From: CAYUEQ01 sp964443805
Lineage (GTDB): Bacteria > Bacillota_I > Bacilli_A > RF39 > UBA660
DNA length: 16,145 bases
Assembly: GCA_964443805.1 (NCBI GenBank)
Contig: CAYUEQ010000019.1
Coordinates: 1-16,145, forward strand
Direction of reading: 5' to 3'
Position 1 is the stretch's first letter; each line of letters begins with the position of its first letter. Shown in pieces: positions 1-7,477 of this stretch. The notes under the pieces were generated by a model, which did not search any database, was not told the DNA's origin, and worked only from the letters and a program-made list of their open reading frames with translations. The position numbers and the translations under genes were made by a program.

Positions 1-841
1 AAGAATAAAAACAATGATTCAAAGTCTAGGAATTGAAGATGATCAAGCTATAAGATCTAAAATGTTTACTAAAAGTATAGAATCAGCTCAAAAAAAGGTT
101 GAAGGAAACAATTACGATGTTCGTAAAAGCTTACTTGATTATGACAATATAATGAATGATCAAAGAGAAAAAATATATGTAAGACGAAATGAAATACTGG
201 ATAGTGAAAATATCGAAGCACGTGTCCTAGATTCTTTTCATACTGCAGTTTCGATTTTAATTGAAAATCATATTGAACCAGAAGGTTATTTAACAGATAA
301 TGATTTAGAAAAAATTTGCGAATATATTAATGCTAATTTTACCAGAAATAAAAAATTAAAAATTAAAGAACTTCAAGGAAAAGATATAGAAGACACAATA
401 GAATATATTTATGAAAAAGTATTAAAAGGCTATAATGAAAAATTAAAAGATATACCTGAAGAAGTTGTTTCAGAATTTGAAAAAGCTATTTCTTTAAATG
501 TTATTGATAATGCGTGGGTTCAACACATTAGTGCTATGGAGCATTTAAGAGAAGGAATTGGTCTTAGAGGTTATGCTCAAACAAACCCTTTACAGGCATA
601 TACAATGGAAGGTTATCAATTATTTGAAAGTATGTTAGATGGTATAGATACAAACATTTCAATATTCTTATTAAAAGCAGAAATAACTCAAAACGTTGAA
701 AGAAAACAAACAATTAAAGGACAGGCAAATGATGGTAAAGAAAAAGTAAAATCAACTCCAAAAAAATCAACTAAGGTAGGAAGAAATGAACCATGTCCTT
801 GTGGATCAGGAAAAAAATATAAACAATGTTGTGGTAAATAA
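1..841 (+). CDS. secA: Protein translocase ATPase SecA, C-terminal part (5' end outside window)
   Basis: SecA is the ATPase motor that pushes preproteins through SecYEG at the cytoplasmic face of the membrane. Only the last ~279 codons are here; the frame is open at base 2, so the gene starts upstream. Visible are the conserved VEGNNYDVRKSLLDYDNIMNDQRE stretch (start of the helical scaffold/wing region, bases ~101-175), the WVQHISAMEHLREGIGLRGYAQ segment, and a lysine-rich linker. The last 15 residues form a complete SEC-C zinc motif, CPCGSGKKYKQCC, with four Cys. The tail is full length and ends in TAA inside the upstream arm of an intrinsic terminator. The ATG at base 14 is an internal methionine, not the start. 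Identification is by family recognition and is very secure. Confidence 0.97.
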   Translation, partial: RIKTMIQSLGIEDDQAIRSKMFTKSIESAQKKVEGNNYDVRKSLLDYDNIMNDQREKIYVRRNEILDSENIEARVLDSFHTAVSILIENHIEPEGYLTDNDLEKICEYINANFTRNKKLKIKELQGKDIEDTIEYIYEKVLKGYNEKLKDIPEEVVSEFEKAISLNVIDNAWVQHISAMEHLREGIGLRGYAQTNPLQAYTMEGYQLFESMLDGIDTNISIFLLKAEITQNVERKQTIKGQANDGKEKVKSTPKKSTKVGRNEPCPCGSGKKYKQCCGK

Positions 842-883
842 CTCGCATTCCCATGAAATAAAGGGAAAAGCGAGTTTTCTTTT
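839..883 (+). terminator. Rho-independent terminator of secA
   Basis: The stem AACTCGC...TTCCC pairs with GGGAA...GCGAGTT around an AT-rich loop, followed by TTTTCTTTT. The stem begins at the secA stop codon, so secA ends its own transcript and the downstream lipoprotein genes need their own promoter. Confidence 0.9.
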
Positions 884-942
884 GCCGACACTAGGAACTA
901 TGGACTATAGCACAATTTTATATTAAAAGATAAAAAAGAAAA

Positions 943-985
943 GTTATCATTGTTAAACTGATAACGTAAAATGTTATGGTATAAT
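943..985 (+). promoter_or_regulatory. Extended -10 promoter with overlapping inverted repeat, upstream of the lipoprotein pair
   Basis: TATAAT at 980-985 is preceded by TGG (977-979), an extended -10 element. The -35 is weak; CTGATA at 958-963 gives a 16-bp spacer. A perfect 7-bp inverted repeat, GTTATCA (943-949) and TGATAAC (959-965), covers the -35 position and looks like a repressor operator. The operator role is inference. Bases 884-942 hold nothing else recognisable. Confidence 0.6.
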
Positions 986-1054
986 AAAATTACAAATTTA
1001 TGTTTTAAAGAAGTATATTGTTTTGATTAATTTATTTAAAAAAGGAGTAAAAAT

Positions 1055-1546
1055 ATGAAAAAACGTTTAATGCTATTCTTTGGAGTATTCATTATAGGAC
1101 TTTTAGTAACTGGATGTGGTAATAAAGAAGGTGGAATATTTGGTGGTAATTCTGGAACTAAAACTTGTACAAAAACTTCAGTGGATGAAGATGGGTATAA
1201 CACTACTGACACTATGGTAATTACTTATAAAAATGATAAGGTTACTATAGTAGAAGATACAAACATATCAGAAATGGACCCCAAATATATTGATTTTACA
1301 TTCAGTTTCGGTACATCTTTTGCTGAGAAGTTAAATGAAGTAGATGGATTTAATGTAGAGTATTCAAAAGAGGAAAACAATAAAATTAAATTGTATATGA
1401 AAGTTGATTTTAATAAAATTAACGAAAATAACATTAAAGATAAACTTGGAGAATTATATTCTGAAGACGATCCTTTTTATGTAAAAAAAGATATAACAGT
1501 AGATGATTTTATCGCTGAAAATTTATATGATTATAAATGCAAATAA
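1055..1546 (+). CDS. Putative lipoprotein of unknown function
   Basis: A 163-residue protein with a classic lipoprotein signal: positive MKKR start, hydrophobic stretch, and lipobox LVTGC with the lipidated Cys at residue 21. It should be exported, lipid-anchored and face outwards. A Gly/Asn-rich linker follows, then a soluble domain beginning CTKTSVDEDGYNTTDTM and ending in YDYKCK. The mature domain therefore has two Cys near its ends that could form a disulfide. Its 'MVITYKNDKVT' strand resembles small YehR/DUF1307-type lipoproteins, but I do not claim that family. The start is fixed by AAAAAAGGAG about 7 nt upstream. It is the first gene of a two-gene unit; the next lipoprotein starts 18 bp after the stop. 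Confidence 0.85.
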   Translation: MKKRLMLFFGVFIIGLLVTGCGNKEGGIFGGNSGTKTCTKTSVDEDGYNTTDTMVITYKNDKVTIVEDTNISEMDPKYIDFTFSFGTSFAEKLNEVDGFNVEYSKEENNKIKLYMKVDFNKINENNIKDKLGELYSEDDPFYVKKDITVDDFIAENLYDYKCK

Positions 1547-1564
1547 GGATAAGAGGTAATATAT

Positions 1565-2458
1565 ATGAAAAAAATAATAATGTTAAAAATTTTAGGTATA
1601 TTGTTTGTTGGAATGCTGACAGGTTGTAGAGGTAATGATGATGGTAAACAGCCAGCTGGTATAAATACAAAAGATAGAAATTCAGAAATTGAATTAATAG
1701 AAAAACATTCTATTAATAATAAAGAAAACATAAAAGAAAAAGTAATTGTTGATAAGGCTGGAATTAAAATAACTGCTAAATCAATTGAATATGATGATAT
1801 TGTTGTTGAAATAAAAGTCTTAATTGAAAATAATTCATTACAAGATATAACAGTACAAGCAAGAGATTTTTCAATAAACGGAATTATGATCGACCCGTCA
1901 ATGTCAACTGATGTTTCCTCAGGAAAAAAGTCAAACTCAACTATATCAATTTATAATAGAGATTTAGAAAAAGCAAAAATTAAAACAATAAAAGATATTG
2001 AATTTGGATTAGTAGCTTTCAATTTCGACTCATGGGATGATATTTTTGAAGAAACAGGAATAGTACTTCAAACTAATGCTAAGGATTATGTACAGAAATA
2101 TAATACTGATGGATATTTAGCAGTAAATCAAAATAATGTCAAAATATATGTGTTAAAATTAAAAGATGTCGATAGCTTCTGGGGAGCAGATGTAACAGTA
2201 TACATTGAAAACAATTCTAATTTTCCAATAACAATACAAGCTAGAGATGTATCTATAAATGGATTTATGATTGACCCGACATTCTCATCAAAAGTAATGC
2301 CAGGTAAAAAAATATATGATGAATTAAGTTTCTTTGAATCTGATTTAAAAGATAATGATATTGCTGATATAACAGAGATTGAATTAAAGTTTTTAGTTTT
2401 TAACTCTGATTCATGGAAAGATATTTTTGAAACAAAAATATTAAATATTAAATTTTAA
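1565..2458 (+). CDS. Putative lipoprotein with two tandem copies of one domain
   Basis: A 297-residue exported lipoprotein with signal MKKIIMLKIL and lipobox MLTGC, Cys21. A polar linker (22-60) precedes two homologous domains at about residues 66-170 and 191-297. Matching landmarks are IENNS, ITVQARDFSINGIMIDP / ITIQARDVSINGFMIDP, SGKK / PGKK, a single acidic 'DL' turn, and FDSWDDIFE / SDSWKDIFE. The first 30 residues of each copy are less alike. The fold looks like an all-beta extracellular domain (DUF4352/DUF5067-like by general appearance; not proven). It follows the 163-aa lipoprotein by 18 bp and probably shares its transcript. The function is unknown. Confidence 0.82.
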   Translation: MKKIIMLKILGILFVGMLTGCRGNDDGKQPAGINTKDRNSEIELIEKHSINNKENIKEKVIVDKAGIKITAKSIEYDDIVVEIKVLIENNSLQDITVQARDFSINGIMIDPSMSTDVSSGKKSNSTISIYNRDLEKAKIKTIKDIEFGLVAFNFDSWDDIFEETGIVLQTNAKDYVQKYNTDGYLAVNQNNVKIYVLKLKDVDSFWGADVTVYIENNSNFPITIQARDVSINGFMIDPTFSSKVMPGKKIYDELSFFESDLKDNDIADITEIELKFLVFNSDSWKDIFETKILNIKF

Positions 2459-2562
2459 TGACTTGCTAAATTAAAATAATTGAGTAAGATTAGAAAAAAG
2501 AGACATTAAAAGATGTCGATGATTAAAATTTTTAAACTAAAGAAATTAAAAAAACAAATTTT

Positions 2563-2607
2563 ATGTCCTATGATCAGGAAAAAATTATAAAAAATCTTAT
2601 GGGAAAC
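2563..2607 (+). pseudogene. Decayed duplicate of the secA SEC-C zinc-finger coding end
   Basis: This stretch aligns to secA 793-838: ATGTCCT is identical, a 2-nt deletion follows, then ATCAGGAAAAAA is identical, then 24 of 30 positions match. In the frame after the deletion it reads SGKNYKKSYGKQ against SGKKYKQCCGK, so both paired Cys codons (tgt tgt) became tct tat by one change each. It sits directly upstream of the prfB ribosome site, where the end of secA is expected in a secA-prfB arrangement. Bases ~2491-2562 may be a more eroded continuation (attaaaagatgtcgatgat against attaaaggacaggcaaatgat), with less support. Confidence 0.65.
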
Positions 2608-2623
2608 AAGTTAGGAGAGGCAT

Positions 2624-3719
2624 ATGATATTAGAAGAATTAACTACTAAAACAACAAATTTAAAAGAAAAGGTTTTAAGTCTTGGGAGGAATCTTTGACT
2701 TAAAATCTAAACAAGAAAAAGTTAAAGAGCTTGAAAAAGTAATGTCAAAACCTAATTTTTGGGATGATGTTGAACAAGCTAATAAAATTAATGCAGAGAT
2801 TTCTATTTTATTAAAGCCAATAAAAAAGTATAAAGAAATAGAAAGTTTAATTGAAATCAATTTAGAAATGTTAGAGTTGTTAAATACTCAGCATGATGAT
2901 GAATTGATAAACGAACTTGAAACAAACTTAGAATGTATAGAAAAACAAATATCAGAGTTAGAAATTGATACTTTATTAGATGGTAAATATGATAATTTAA
3001 ATTGTTATTTAGAGATTCACCCAGGTGCAGGTGGAACTGAAAGTCAAGATTGGGCTAGCATGTTACTACGTATGTATCAAAGATTTTGTGATAAAGAAGA
3101 AGAATTTAAATATGAAATGATTGAAGAACAAAAAGGTGATGAAGCTGGTATTAAAAGTTCCATAATGCTGATTAAGAATCCTTTTGCATATGGTTATTTA
3201 AAAGGTGAACAAGGTGTTCATCGTTTAGTTAGAATATCGCCATTTGATTCAAACTCTAGGAGACATACATCTTTTGCATCAGTAACAGTTATTCCTGAAT
3301 TTAATGAAACAACAGATATTGAAATAAAAGATAGTGATTTAAGAATAGATGTATTTCATAGTAGTGGAGCAGGAGGCCAGTCCGTTAATACAACTGATTC
3401 AGCTGTTAGAATAACTCATCTACCTACTAATATTGTAGTCTCATGCCAAAATGAAAGAAGTCAATTAAAAAATAAAGAACAAGCTTTAAAAATATTAAAA
3501 AACAAATTATATCAAAAAGAATTAGAAAAACAAGAAAGAGAATTAAGTGCTATAAAAGGTGAACCAACAAATATTGTGTTTGGTAGTCAAATTAGGAATT
3601 ATACTCTAGAGCCGTATACGTTAGTTAAAGACTTAAGAACTGAATTCGAAACCTCAAATACCCAAAAAGTATTAGATGGAGAAATAAGAGAATTTATTGA
3701 AAGTTATTTGAGAAAGTAA
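2624..3719 (+). CDS. prfB: Peptide chain release factor 2 (RF2), with +1 programmed frameshift
   Basis: RF2 releases finished peptides at UGA and UAA codons in the ribosomal A site. The real gene is join(2624..2695, 2697..3719), 364 residues, the usual RF2 length. ATG 2624 has AGGAGAGG just upstream. After 24 codons the frame reaches CTT TGA C (2693-2699); an internal Shine-Dalgarno GGGAGG (2684-2689) lies exactly 3 nt before CTT, as in the classic RF2 site. Slippage gives ...SLGRNL-DLKSKQEKVKEL. The body shows the SPF stop-codon recognition motif (VRISPFDSNSRR) and the catalytic GGQ (SSGAGGQSVNTTDSA). Feedback follows from the mechanism: low RF2 means slow termination at the UGA and more frameshifting. 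Any protein call starting near 2682 misses the first 20 or so residues. Confidence 0.96.
2684..2699 (+). promoter_or_regulatory. RF2 programmed +1 frameshift site
   Basis: GGGAGG (internal SD), AAT, CTT TGA C. The 3-nt gap between SD and the slippery CTT, the in-frame UGA and the following C match the canonical autoregulatory site. It also shows that UGA is a working stop codon here. Confidence 0.95.
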
Positions 3720-3726
3720 GAAAAAA

Positions 3727-3768
3727 TGAAATAAAGTGTCATTTTTACTTAAAATAACACGTATTTCA
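3727..3768 (+). terminator. Possible hairpin after prfB
   Basis: TGAAAT (3727-3732) and ATTTCA (3763-3768) pair, with an inner GTGT (3736-3739) / ACAC (3757-3760). There is no clear T-run after it, so it is a weak terminator candidate, ending at the -35 box of the next promoter. Confidence 0.35.
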
Positions 3769-3797
3769 TTGACATTTACTCTATAATTACATATAAT
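3769..3797 (+). promoter_or_regulatory. Strong sigmaA-type promoter of rplM-rpsI
   Basis: TTGACA (3769-3774), 17-bp spacer, TATAAT (3792-3797): both boxes are perfect consensus at optimal spacing, as expected for a ribosomal protein operon. Transcription should start near 3804, giving a leader of about 70 nt. Confidence 0.9.
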
Positions 3798-3817
3798 TTT
3801 AAATGGTACATTTTATT

Positions 3818-3858
3818 TGCAATTTTTTTATTTTCTGGGAAAAAATAATTAAATAGCA
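3818..3858 (+). promoter_or_regulatory. Possible structured leader of rplM
   Basis: In the 5' UTR, TGC (3818-3820) pairs with GCA (3856-3858) and TTATTTT (3828-3834) with AAAATAA (3842-3848), capped by CTGGG. L13 leaders are known in Firmicutes, but this hairpin is AT-rich and I cannot confirm membership in that class. Confidence 0.3.
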
Positions 3859-3875
3859 GTGAAAGGAAAGAATAA

Positions 3876-4307
3876 ATGAAAAGTTTTATGCAAAGAAAAG
3901 AAGACGTTAGTCGTTCTTGGTATATTGTCGATGCTGATGGACAAACATTAGGAAGACTTGCTAGTAAAGTTGCAACTGTATTAAGAGGTAAACATAAACC
4001 TACATTTACACCGCATATCGATGGTGGAGATTATGTAATAATTATTAATGCATCAAAAATCAATTTAACAGGTAACAAGTTAGAAGATAAGATGTATTAC
4101 AATCATAGTGGATATCCAGGTGGTTTAAGAGAAAGAACTGCTGCAACTATGAAAGAAAGATATCCTGAAGAAATGATTGAAAGAGCTATTAAAGGAATGC
4201 TTCCAAAAGGAAGATTAGGTCGTCAAATGTATAAGAAGTTATTTGTATATGCAAATGATAAACATGATCAAATAGCACAAAAACCAATTGAAATGAAAGT
4301 AGATTAA
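3876..4307 (+). CDS. rplM: 50S ribosomal protein L13
   Basis: L13 is an early-assembling protein of the large ribosomal subunit. The 143-residue length is normal. Hallmarks are WYIVDADGQTLGRLASKVATVLRGK, the HIDGGDYVIIINA core, the YYNHSGYPGGL loop, and MLPKGRLGRQMYKKLFVY near the C-terminus. AAAGGAAAG lies 5 to 13 nt before the ATG. It is the first gene of the rplM-rpsI operon; its TAA stop is part of the AAGGAGG ribosome site of rpsI, so the two genes are tightly coupled. Confidence 0.98.
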   Translation: MKSFMQRKEDVSRSWYIVDADGQTLGRLASKVATVLRGKHKPTFTPHIDGGDYVIIINASKINLTGNKLEDKMYYNHSGYPGGLRERTAATMKERYPEEMIERAIKGMLPKGRLGRQMYKKLFVYANDKHDQIAQKPIEMKVD

Positions 4308-4317
4308 GGAGGAAATA

Positions 4318-4734
4318 ATGGCAAACGAAAAAATATGGACTGCTACTGGACGTCGTAAACGTTCAATTGCACAAGTAAGAATGACTCTTGGTAAAGGAAC
4401 TATTACTGTAAATGGAGAAGATGTAAATGAATATATGCCTTATCCAACCTTAGTAATGGACTTAAAGCAACCATTAGCTGTTACTAAAACAGAAGATAAA
4501 TTTGATGTTGATGTTACAGTAAAAGGTGGAGGCTTTTCAGGTCAAGCAGGAGCTATTAGGCTAGGTATCGCTAGAGCATTAATTAATTATGATACAGCAG
4601 ATGTTAAATCAGATACATCATATCGTAAAATATTAAAAGCAAACGGCTTTGTAACACGTGATCCTAGAATTAAAGAACGTAAAAAATACGGACTTAAAAA
4701 AGCACGTAAAGCACCACAATTTAGTAAGAGATAA
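4318..4734 (+). CDS. rpsI: 30S ribosomal protein S9
   Basis: S9 is a small-subunit protein whose C-terminal tail reaches the P-site tRNA. At 138 residues it is slightly longer than the usual 130 because of a short N-terminal extension. The start WTATGRRKRSIAQVRM, the middle GGGFSGQAGAIRLGIARAL and the end KKYGLKKARKAPQFSKR are diagnostic. The ideal AAGGAGG (4306-4312) sets the ATG at 4318. It shares the rplM promoter and is closed by a 12-bp terminator hairpin. Confidence 0.98.
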   Translation: MANEKIWTATGRRKRSIAQVRMTLGKGTITVNGEDVNEYMPYPTLVMDLKQPLAVTKTEDKFDVDVTVKGGGFSGQAGAIRLGIARALINYDTADVKSDTSYRKILKANGFVTRDPRIKERKKYGLKKARKAPQFSKR

Positions 4735-4747
4735 TTATTATTTCTAC

Positions 4748-4778
4748 AAACCTCATATTTATTATAATATGAGGTTTT
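4748..4778 (+). terminator. Terminator of rplM-rpsI whose 3' arm carries the cwlD ribosome site
   Basis: AAACCTCATATT (4748-4759) and AATATGAGGTTT (4766-4777) are perfectly complementary over 12 bp with a 6-nt loop; the T-run is short (TTTTATTATGTT). GAGG of the right arm (4771-4774) is 7 nt before ATG 4782 and is the only SD candidate for the next gene. Confidence 0.85.
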
Positions 4779-4781
4779 ATT

Positions 4782-5501
4782 ATGTTAATAAGATATTTTT
4801 TAAAACATATAATTAATATGAAAAAATATCGAATTATTATGTTAATATCATTTTTATTATTATTGATGTCTATAAATGTTAATGCTTCCAAGAGCACACT
4901 TCCGTTAATCGGGACAACTATTGTAGTTGATATTGGGCACGGGGGTAAAGATCCCGGAACTATTCACCAAGAAGTATTAGAAAAAAACATAAATTTAGAA
5001 ATAGGACTAAAATTAGAAAAGGAACTAATTAAAAGTGGTGCTGTTGTTTTATTAACAAGAGATGATGATTTTGATTTATCTTCTCCTAATGTAGGTAAAA
5101 GAAAAAAAAGTGATTTTGATAACAGAATAACTTTAATCAATGAAAGTAATGCTAGTATGTATATATCGATTCATCAAAATTTTCTGGAACAAAAAAAATA
5201 TAATGGCCCGCAAGTTTTTTATGATACAGTATTAAAAAAAAATATAATAATTGCAAAAATAATTCAAGGACAGTTAAACCAAGAAGTAAATGGAAAAAGA
5301 TCTATTAAAAGATCTTTGAATAGTATGTATTTATATAAAAAATTAAAAATACCAGGAGTTTTAATAGAATGTGGATTTATTTCAAACTATACAGATCGAA
5401 AAAGATTACAAGAAGCTGATTATCAAGATAAATTAGTTAAAGCAATAACAAGAGGTATTATAGAATCATTTAAAATTCAAACTCGTTCATATAATATCTA
5501 G
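4782..5501 (+). CDS. cwlD: N-acetylmuramoyl-L-alanine amidase, CwlD type (Amidase_3)
   Basis: A zinc hydrolase that cuts the amide bond between MurNAc and L-Ala in peptidoglycan. In spore formers CwlD helps make muramic lactam in the cortex. The 239 residues hold an N-terminal signal/membrane segment (~14-36) and an Amidase_3 domain. Predicted zinc ligands are H53 (DIGHGGKDPG), E67 (EKNINLEIG) and H131 (YISIHQN); the catalytic Glu is E196 (VLIECGFISN). Start 4782 is chosen for its GAGG; ATG 4818 (MKKYRIIML) looks like a typical signal start but has no SD. rpsI followed by cwlD is also the Bacillus order, which supports cwlD over other amidases. The 3' end overlaps the convergent phospholipase-like gene by 32 bp. 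Sporulation in this organism is not shown by this gene alone. Confidence 0.88.
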   Translation: MLIRYFLKHIINMKKYRIIMLISFLLLLMSINVNASKSTLPLIGTTIVVDIGHGGKDPGTIHQEVLEKNINLEIGLKLEKELIKSGAVVLLTRDDDFDLSSPNVGKRKKSDFDNRITLINESNASMYISIHQNFLEQKKYNGPQVFYDTVLKKNIIIAKIIQGQLNQEVNGKRSIKRSLNSMYLYKKLKIPGVLIECGFISNYTDRKRLQEADYQDKLVKAITRGIIESFKIQTRSYNI

Positions 5502-6444
5502 GATATATGTTTCTTCCACTTATATATGAAATGTTAGGAATGATTTTTTTGAGTTTTTTTAAATCAAGTTTTGTTTCTAACATGTTATCAACTTCTTTTA
5601 TTATTTCCACAGACTTATCAACAGCTAAATCATATAATTCGTCGACTGATAAATTACTATAATTATCTGTTGCTGAATTGTACCATCTTTGTTTATCTAA
5701 ATTTAAATAATTTGAATCAATTTTATTTACATAACTTGATACATATATAATTTTTTTATATTTAAGAGGTCTTACAAAGTCGATAAGTCTATAAATTACC
5801 TTTTTTAAGCCATATTTATCATAAACACCAAATCTAAAAATAAATCTACCTTGATTAAAACTCTTATAATATATTTTAGCGATATTATCTTTATTGTATG
5901 TCTTTTTAAAAGCATTATTTATTACATAGTTTAAATTAGTTGAAAATTCAACTTTTGGAAAGTCGTCTTTATAATGTCGATAATTATAATACGGCTTTAA
6001 GTTTTCTTTATCATAAAAATACTTATCTAACATGCTTTCCATTCTAGTGTGAAGACTATTATATTTATAAGTTTCTTTTTTATTTTTATTAAAAGCACCA
6101 GTTTTATAAAACACAAATGGATGAAATGTAGTATCTAATACATAGTGATTAATTGAACCATATAGATAAGCAAGACAATCAGAATCATTTTTTAAATTGT
6201 TGTCTTTAATATATTTAATAATATTTATTAGATAAGCTTGAGTTTTTGTTCTGTGACAATATCTTGCAAATTCTCTTATCTTTTTACCTTTTTTAAAAGA
6301 AATTAAATTATAATAAAATAAGTTATCGAAACTTTGACAAAAAACATTATATATATATTTATTAGTTATTTTATTAGAAATACGGATAGGAATTTTATTT
6401 AAAACACTTTTCCCAAATATTCTATGTGTAGTATTAGAGGGCAT
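5470..6444 (-). CDS. Zinc-dependent phospholipase C-like protein (PF00882 type)
   Basis: A 324-residue protein with the histidine/acid pattern of the zinc-dependent phospholipase C family: H7 (MPSNTTHRIFG), H64 (RYCHRTKTQ), H100-x3-D104-x3-H108 (INHYVLDTTFHP) and H132-x3-E136 (LHTRMESMLD). These residues would bind the zinc cluster. There is no signal peptide, unlike secreted clostridial PLCs; many Firmicutes carry such cytoplasmic relatives of unknown substrate, so phospholipase activity is inference. The start is supported by AAAGGAA about 9 nt upstream. It converges on cwlD with a 32-bp coding overlap and diverges from the Abi_2 gene across 100 bp. A weak leftward -10 (TATACT) lies at 6472-6467. 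Confidence 0.8.
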   Translation of the reverse strand: MPSNTTHRIFGKSVLNKIPIRISNKITNKYIYNVFCQSFDNLFYYNLISFKKGKKIREFARYCHRTKTQAYLINIIKYIKDNNLKNDSDCLAYLYGSINHYVLDTTFHPFVFYKTGAFNKNKKETYKYNSLHTRMESMLDKYFYDKENLKPYYNYRHYKDDFPKVEFSTNLNYVINNAFKKTYNKDNIAKIYYKSFNQGRFIFRFGVYDKYGLKKVIYRLIDFVRPLKYKKIIYVSSYVNKIDSNYLNLDKQRWYNSATDNYSNLSVDELYDLAVDKSVEIIKEVDNMLETKLDLKKLKKIIPNISYISGRNIYPRYYMNEFEF

Positions 6445-6515
6445 TATTTCACGTTCCTTTCACAAAAGTATAACATATTTTTCATATTAAAAAGATATCA
6501 TTAAGTTACTGTATA

Positions 6516-6524
6516 TGGTATAAT
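6516..6524 (+). promoter_or_regulatory. Extended -10 promoter of the Abi_2-htrA pair
   Basis: TGGTATAAT at 6516-6524 is an extended -10 element with a poor -35. It is the same TGG-TATAAT form seen at 977-985. The mRNA would have a short leader of about 15 nt before the TTG start. Confidence 0.6.
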
Positions 6525-6544
6525 TTTAAAATAGGTGATGTTGT

Positions 6545-7477
6545 TTGAGAGCAAAAAAATTTAAAACAATAGATGAGCAGGTAGAAATATTAAGAACAAA
6601 AGGACTAGTTATTTCTGATGAACAGCTTGCTAAAGATATATTGATCCGTGAAAACTACTTTTTCTTAAGTGGTTATCGCCATTTGTTTTTAAAAGAACCT
6701 GGCAGCCGATATTATATTCCAAATACTAATTTTAGTGAATTATATGGGATGTTTACATTTGATCGTCATGTTAGAAATATAATATTTAAAAATTTACTTA
6801 TTGTAGAAAATAATATAAAAAGTATTTTTTCTTATCAGTTATCAAAGAAATATGGATTTAAAGAAAAAGATTATTTAAAACCAACTAATTTTAATACTGA
6901 TCCCGAAAGAACAAAACAAGTAAATGATTTAATAAGAAAAATGAAAAGACAGATTAAAGTAAATGGAAAACAACATACTGCAACTACTCACTACATTACT
7001 AATTATGGTTACATACCTATGTGGATAGTTGTTAAAGTATTATCTTTTGGAATTGTTACTGAACTTTTTAATATAATGAAACCTGAAGATCAAAAAGATA
7101 TTTCTAATTATTATAAAATTGATGTTTCAAATTTAACAGTTTATTGGCCAATACTAGCAAACTTTAGAAACCTATGTGCTCATGAAGATATTTTATATGA
7201 TCATCGAACTCAACGATTAATTAATGATACTAAATATCATCGAATAATGGATATACCAATAAAAGATGATGAGTATATATATGGAAAAAATGATTTGTTT
7301 GCTGTTTTAATTATACTAAAACAAATGTTAAGGCCTGAAGAATTTACTTTAATGATGAATGAAATATCTTATGAAGTTGATATCTTAGCAGGTAAATTAA
7401 AAGTAATAACAATTGATAAAGTATTAGATAGAATTGGATTTCCTAAAAACTTTATAAAATTAGCAAGGATTGATTAA
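6545..7477 (+). CDS. Abi_2 family abortive infection protein (AbiD/AbiF-like)
   Basis: A 310-residue protein with the Abi_2 (PF07751) pattern: an N-terminal TIDEQVEILRTKGL helix, RENYFFLSGYRHLF, FDRHVRNII, YIPMWIVVKVLSFGIVTELF and NFRNLCAHEDILYDHR. R208-x4-H213 in the last motif is the signature of HEPN-type RNases, so the likely action is RNA cleavage that stops growth of phage-infected cells. That role is from the family, not shown here. It starts with TTG at 6545, set by AGGTGAT (6533-6539); no ATG is near. A weak start codon suits a protein that must be kept low. Its TAA touches the ATG of the htrA-like gene with no gap, implying one transcript and coupled translation. Confidence 0.88.
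   Translation: MRAKKFKTIDEQVEILRTKGLVISDEQLAKDILIRENYFFLSGYRHLFLKEPGSRYYIPNTNFSELYGMFTFDRHVRNIIFKNLLIVENNIKSIFSYQLSKKYGFKEKDYLKPTNFNTDPERTKQVNDLIRKMKRQIKVNGKQHTATTHYITNYGYIPMWIVVKVLSFGIVTELFNIMKPEDQKDISNYYKIDVSNLTVYWPILANFRNLCAHEDILYDHRTQRLINDTKYHRIMDIPIKDDEYIYGKNDLFAVLIILKQMLRPEEFTLMMNEISYEVDILAGKLKVITIDKVLDRIGFPKNFIKLARID

Noticed and set aside
2693..2699. UGA recoding or a Mycoplasma-type genetic code
   Set aside because: The UGA is part of the RF2 frameshift site, RF2 itself is present, and the ferritin-like gene ends with TGA.
2682..3719. prfB starting at an ATG-like or alternative codon near 2682
   Set aside because: The upstream 24 codons, SD, slippery CTT TGA C and internal SD show that the start is at 2624 with a +1 frameshift.
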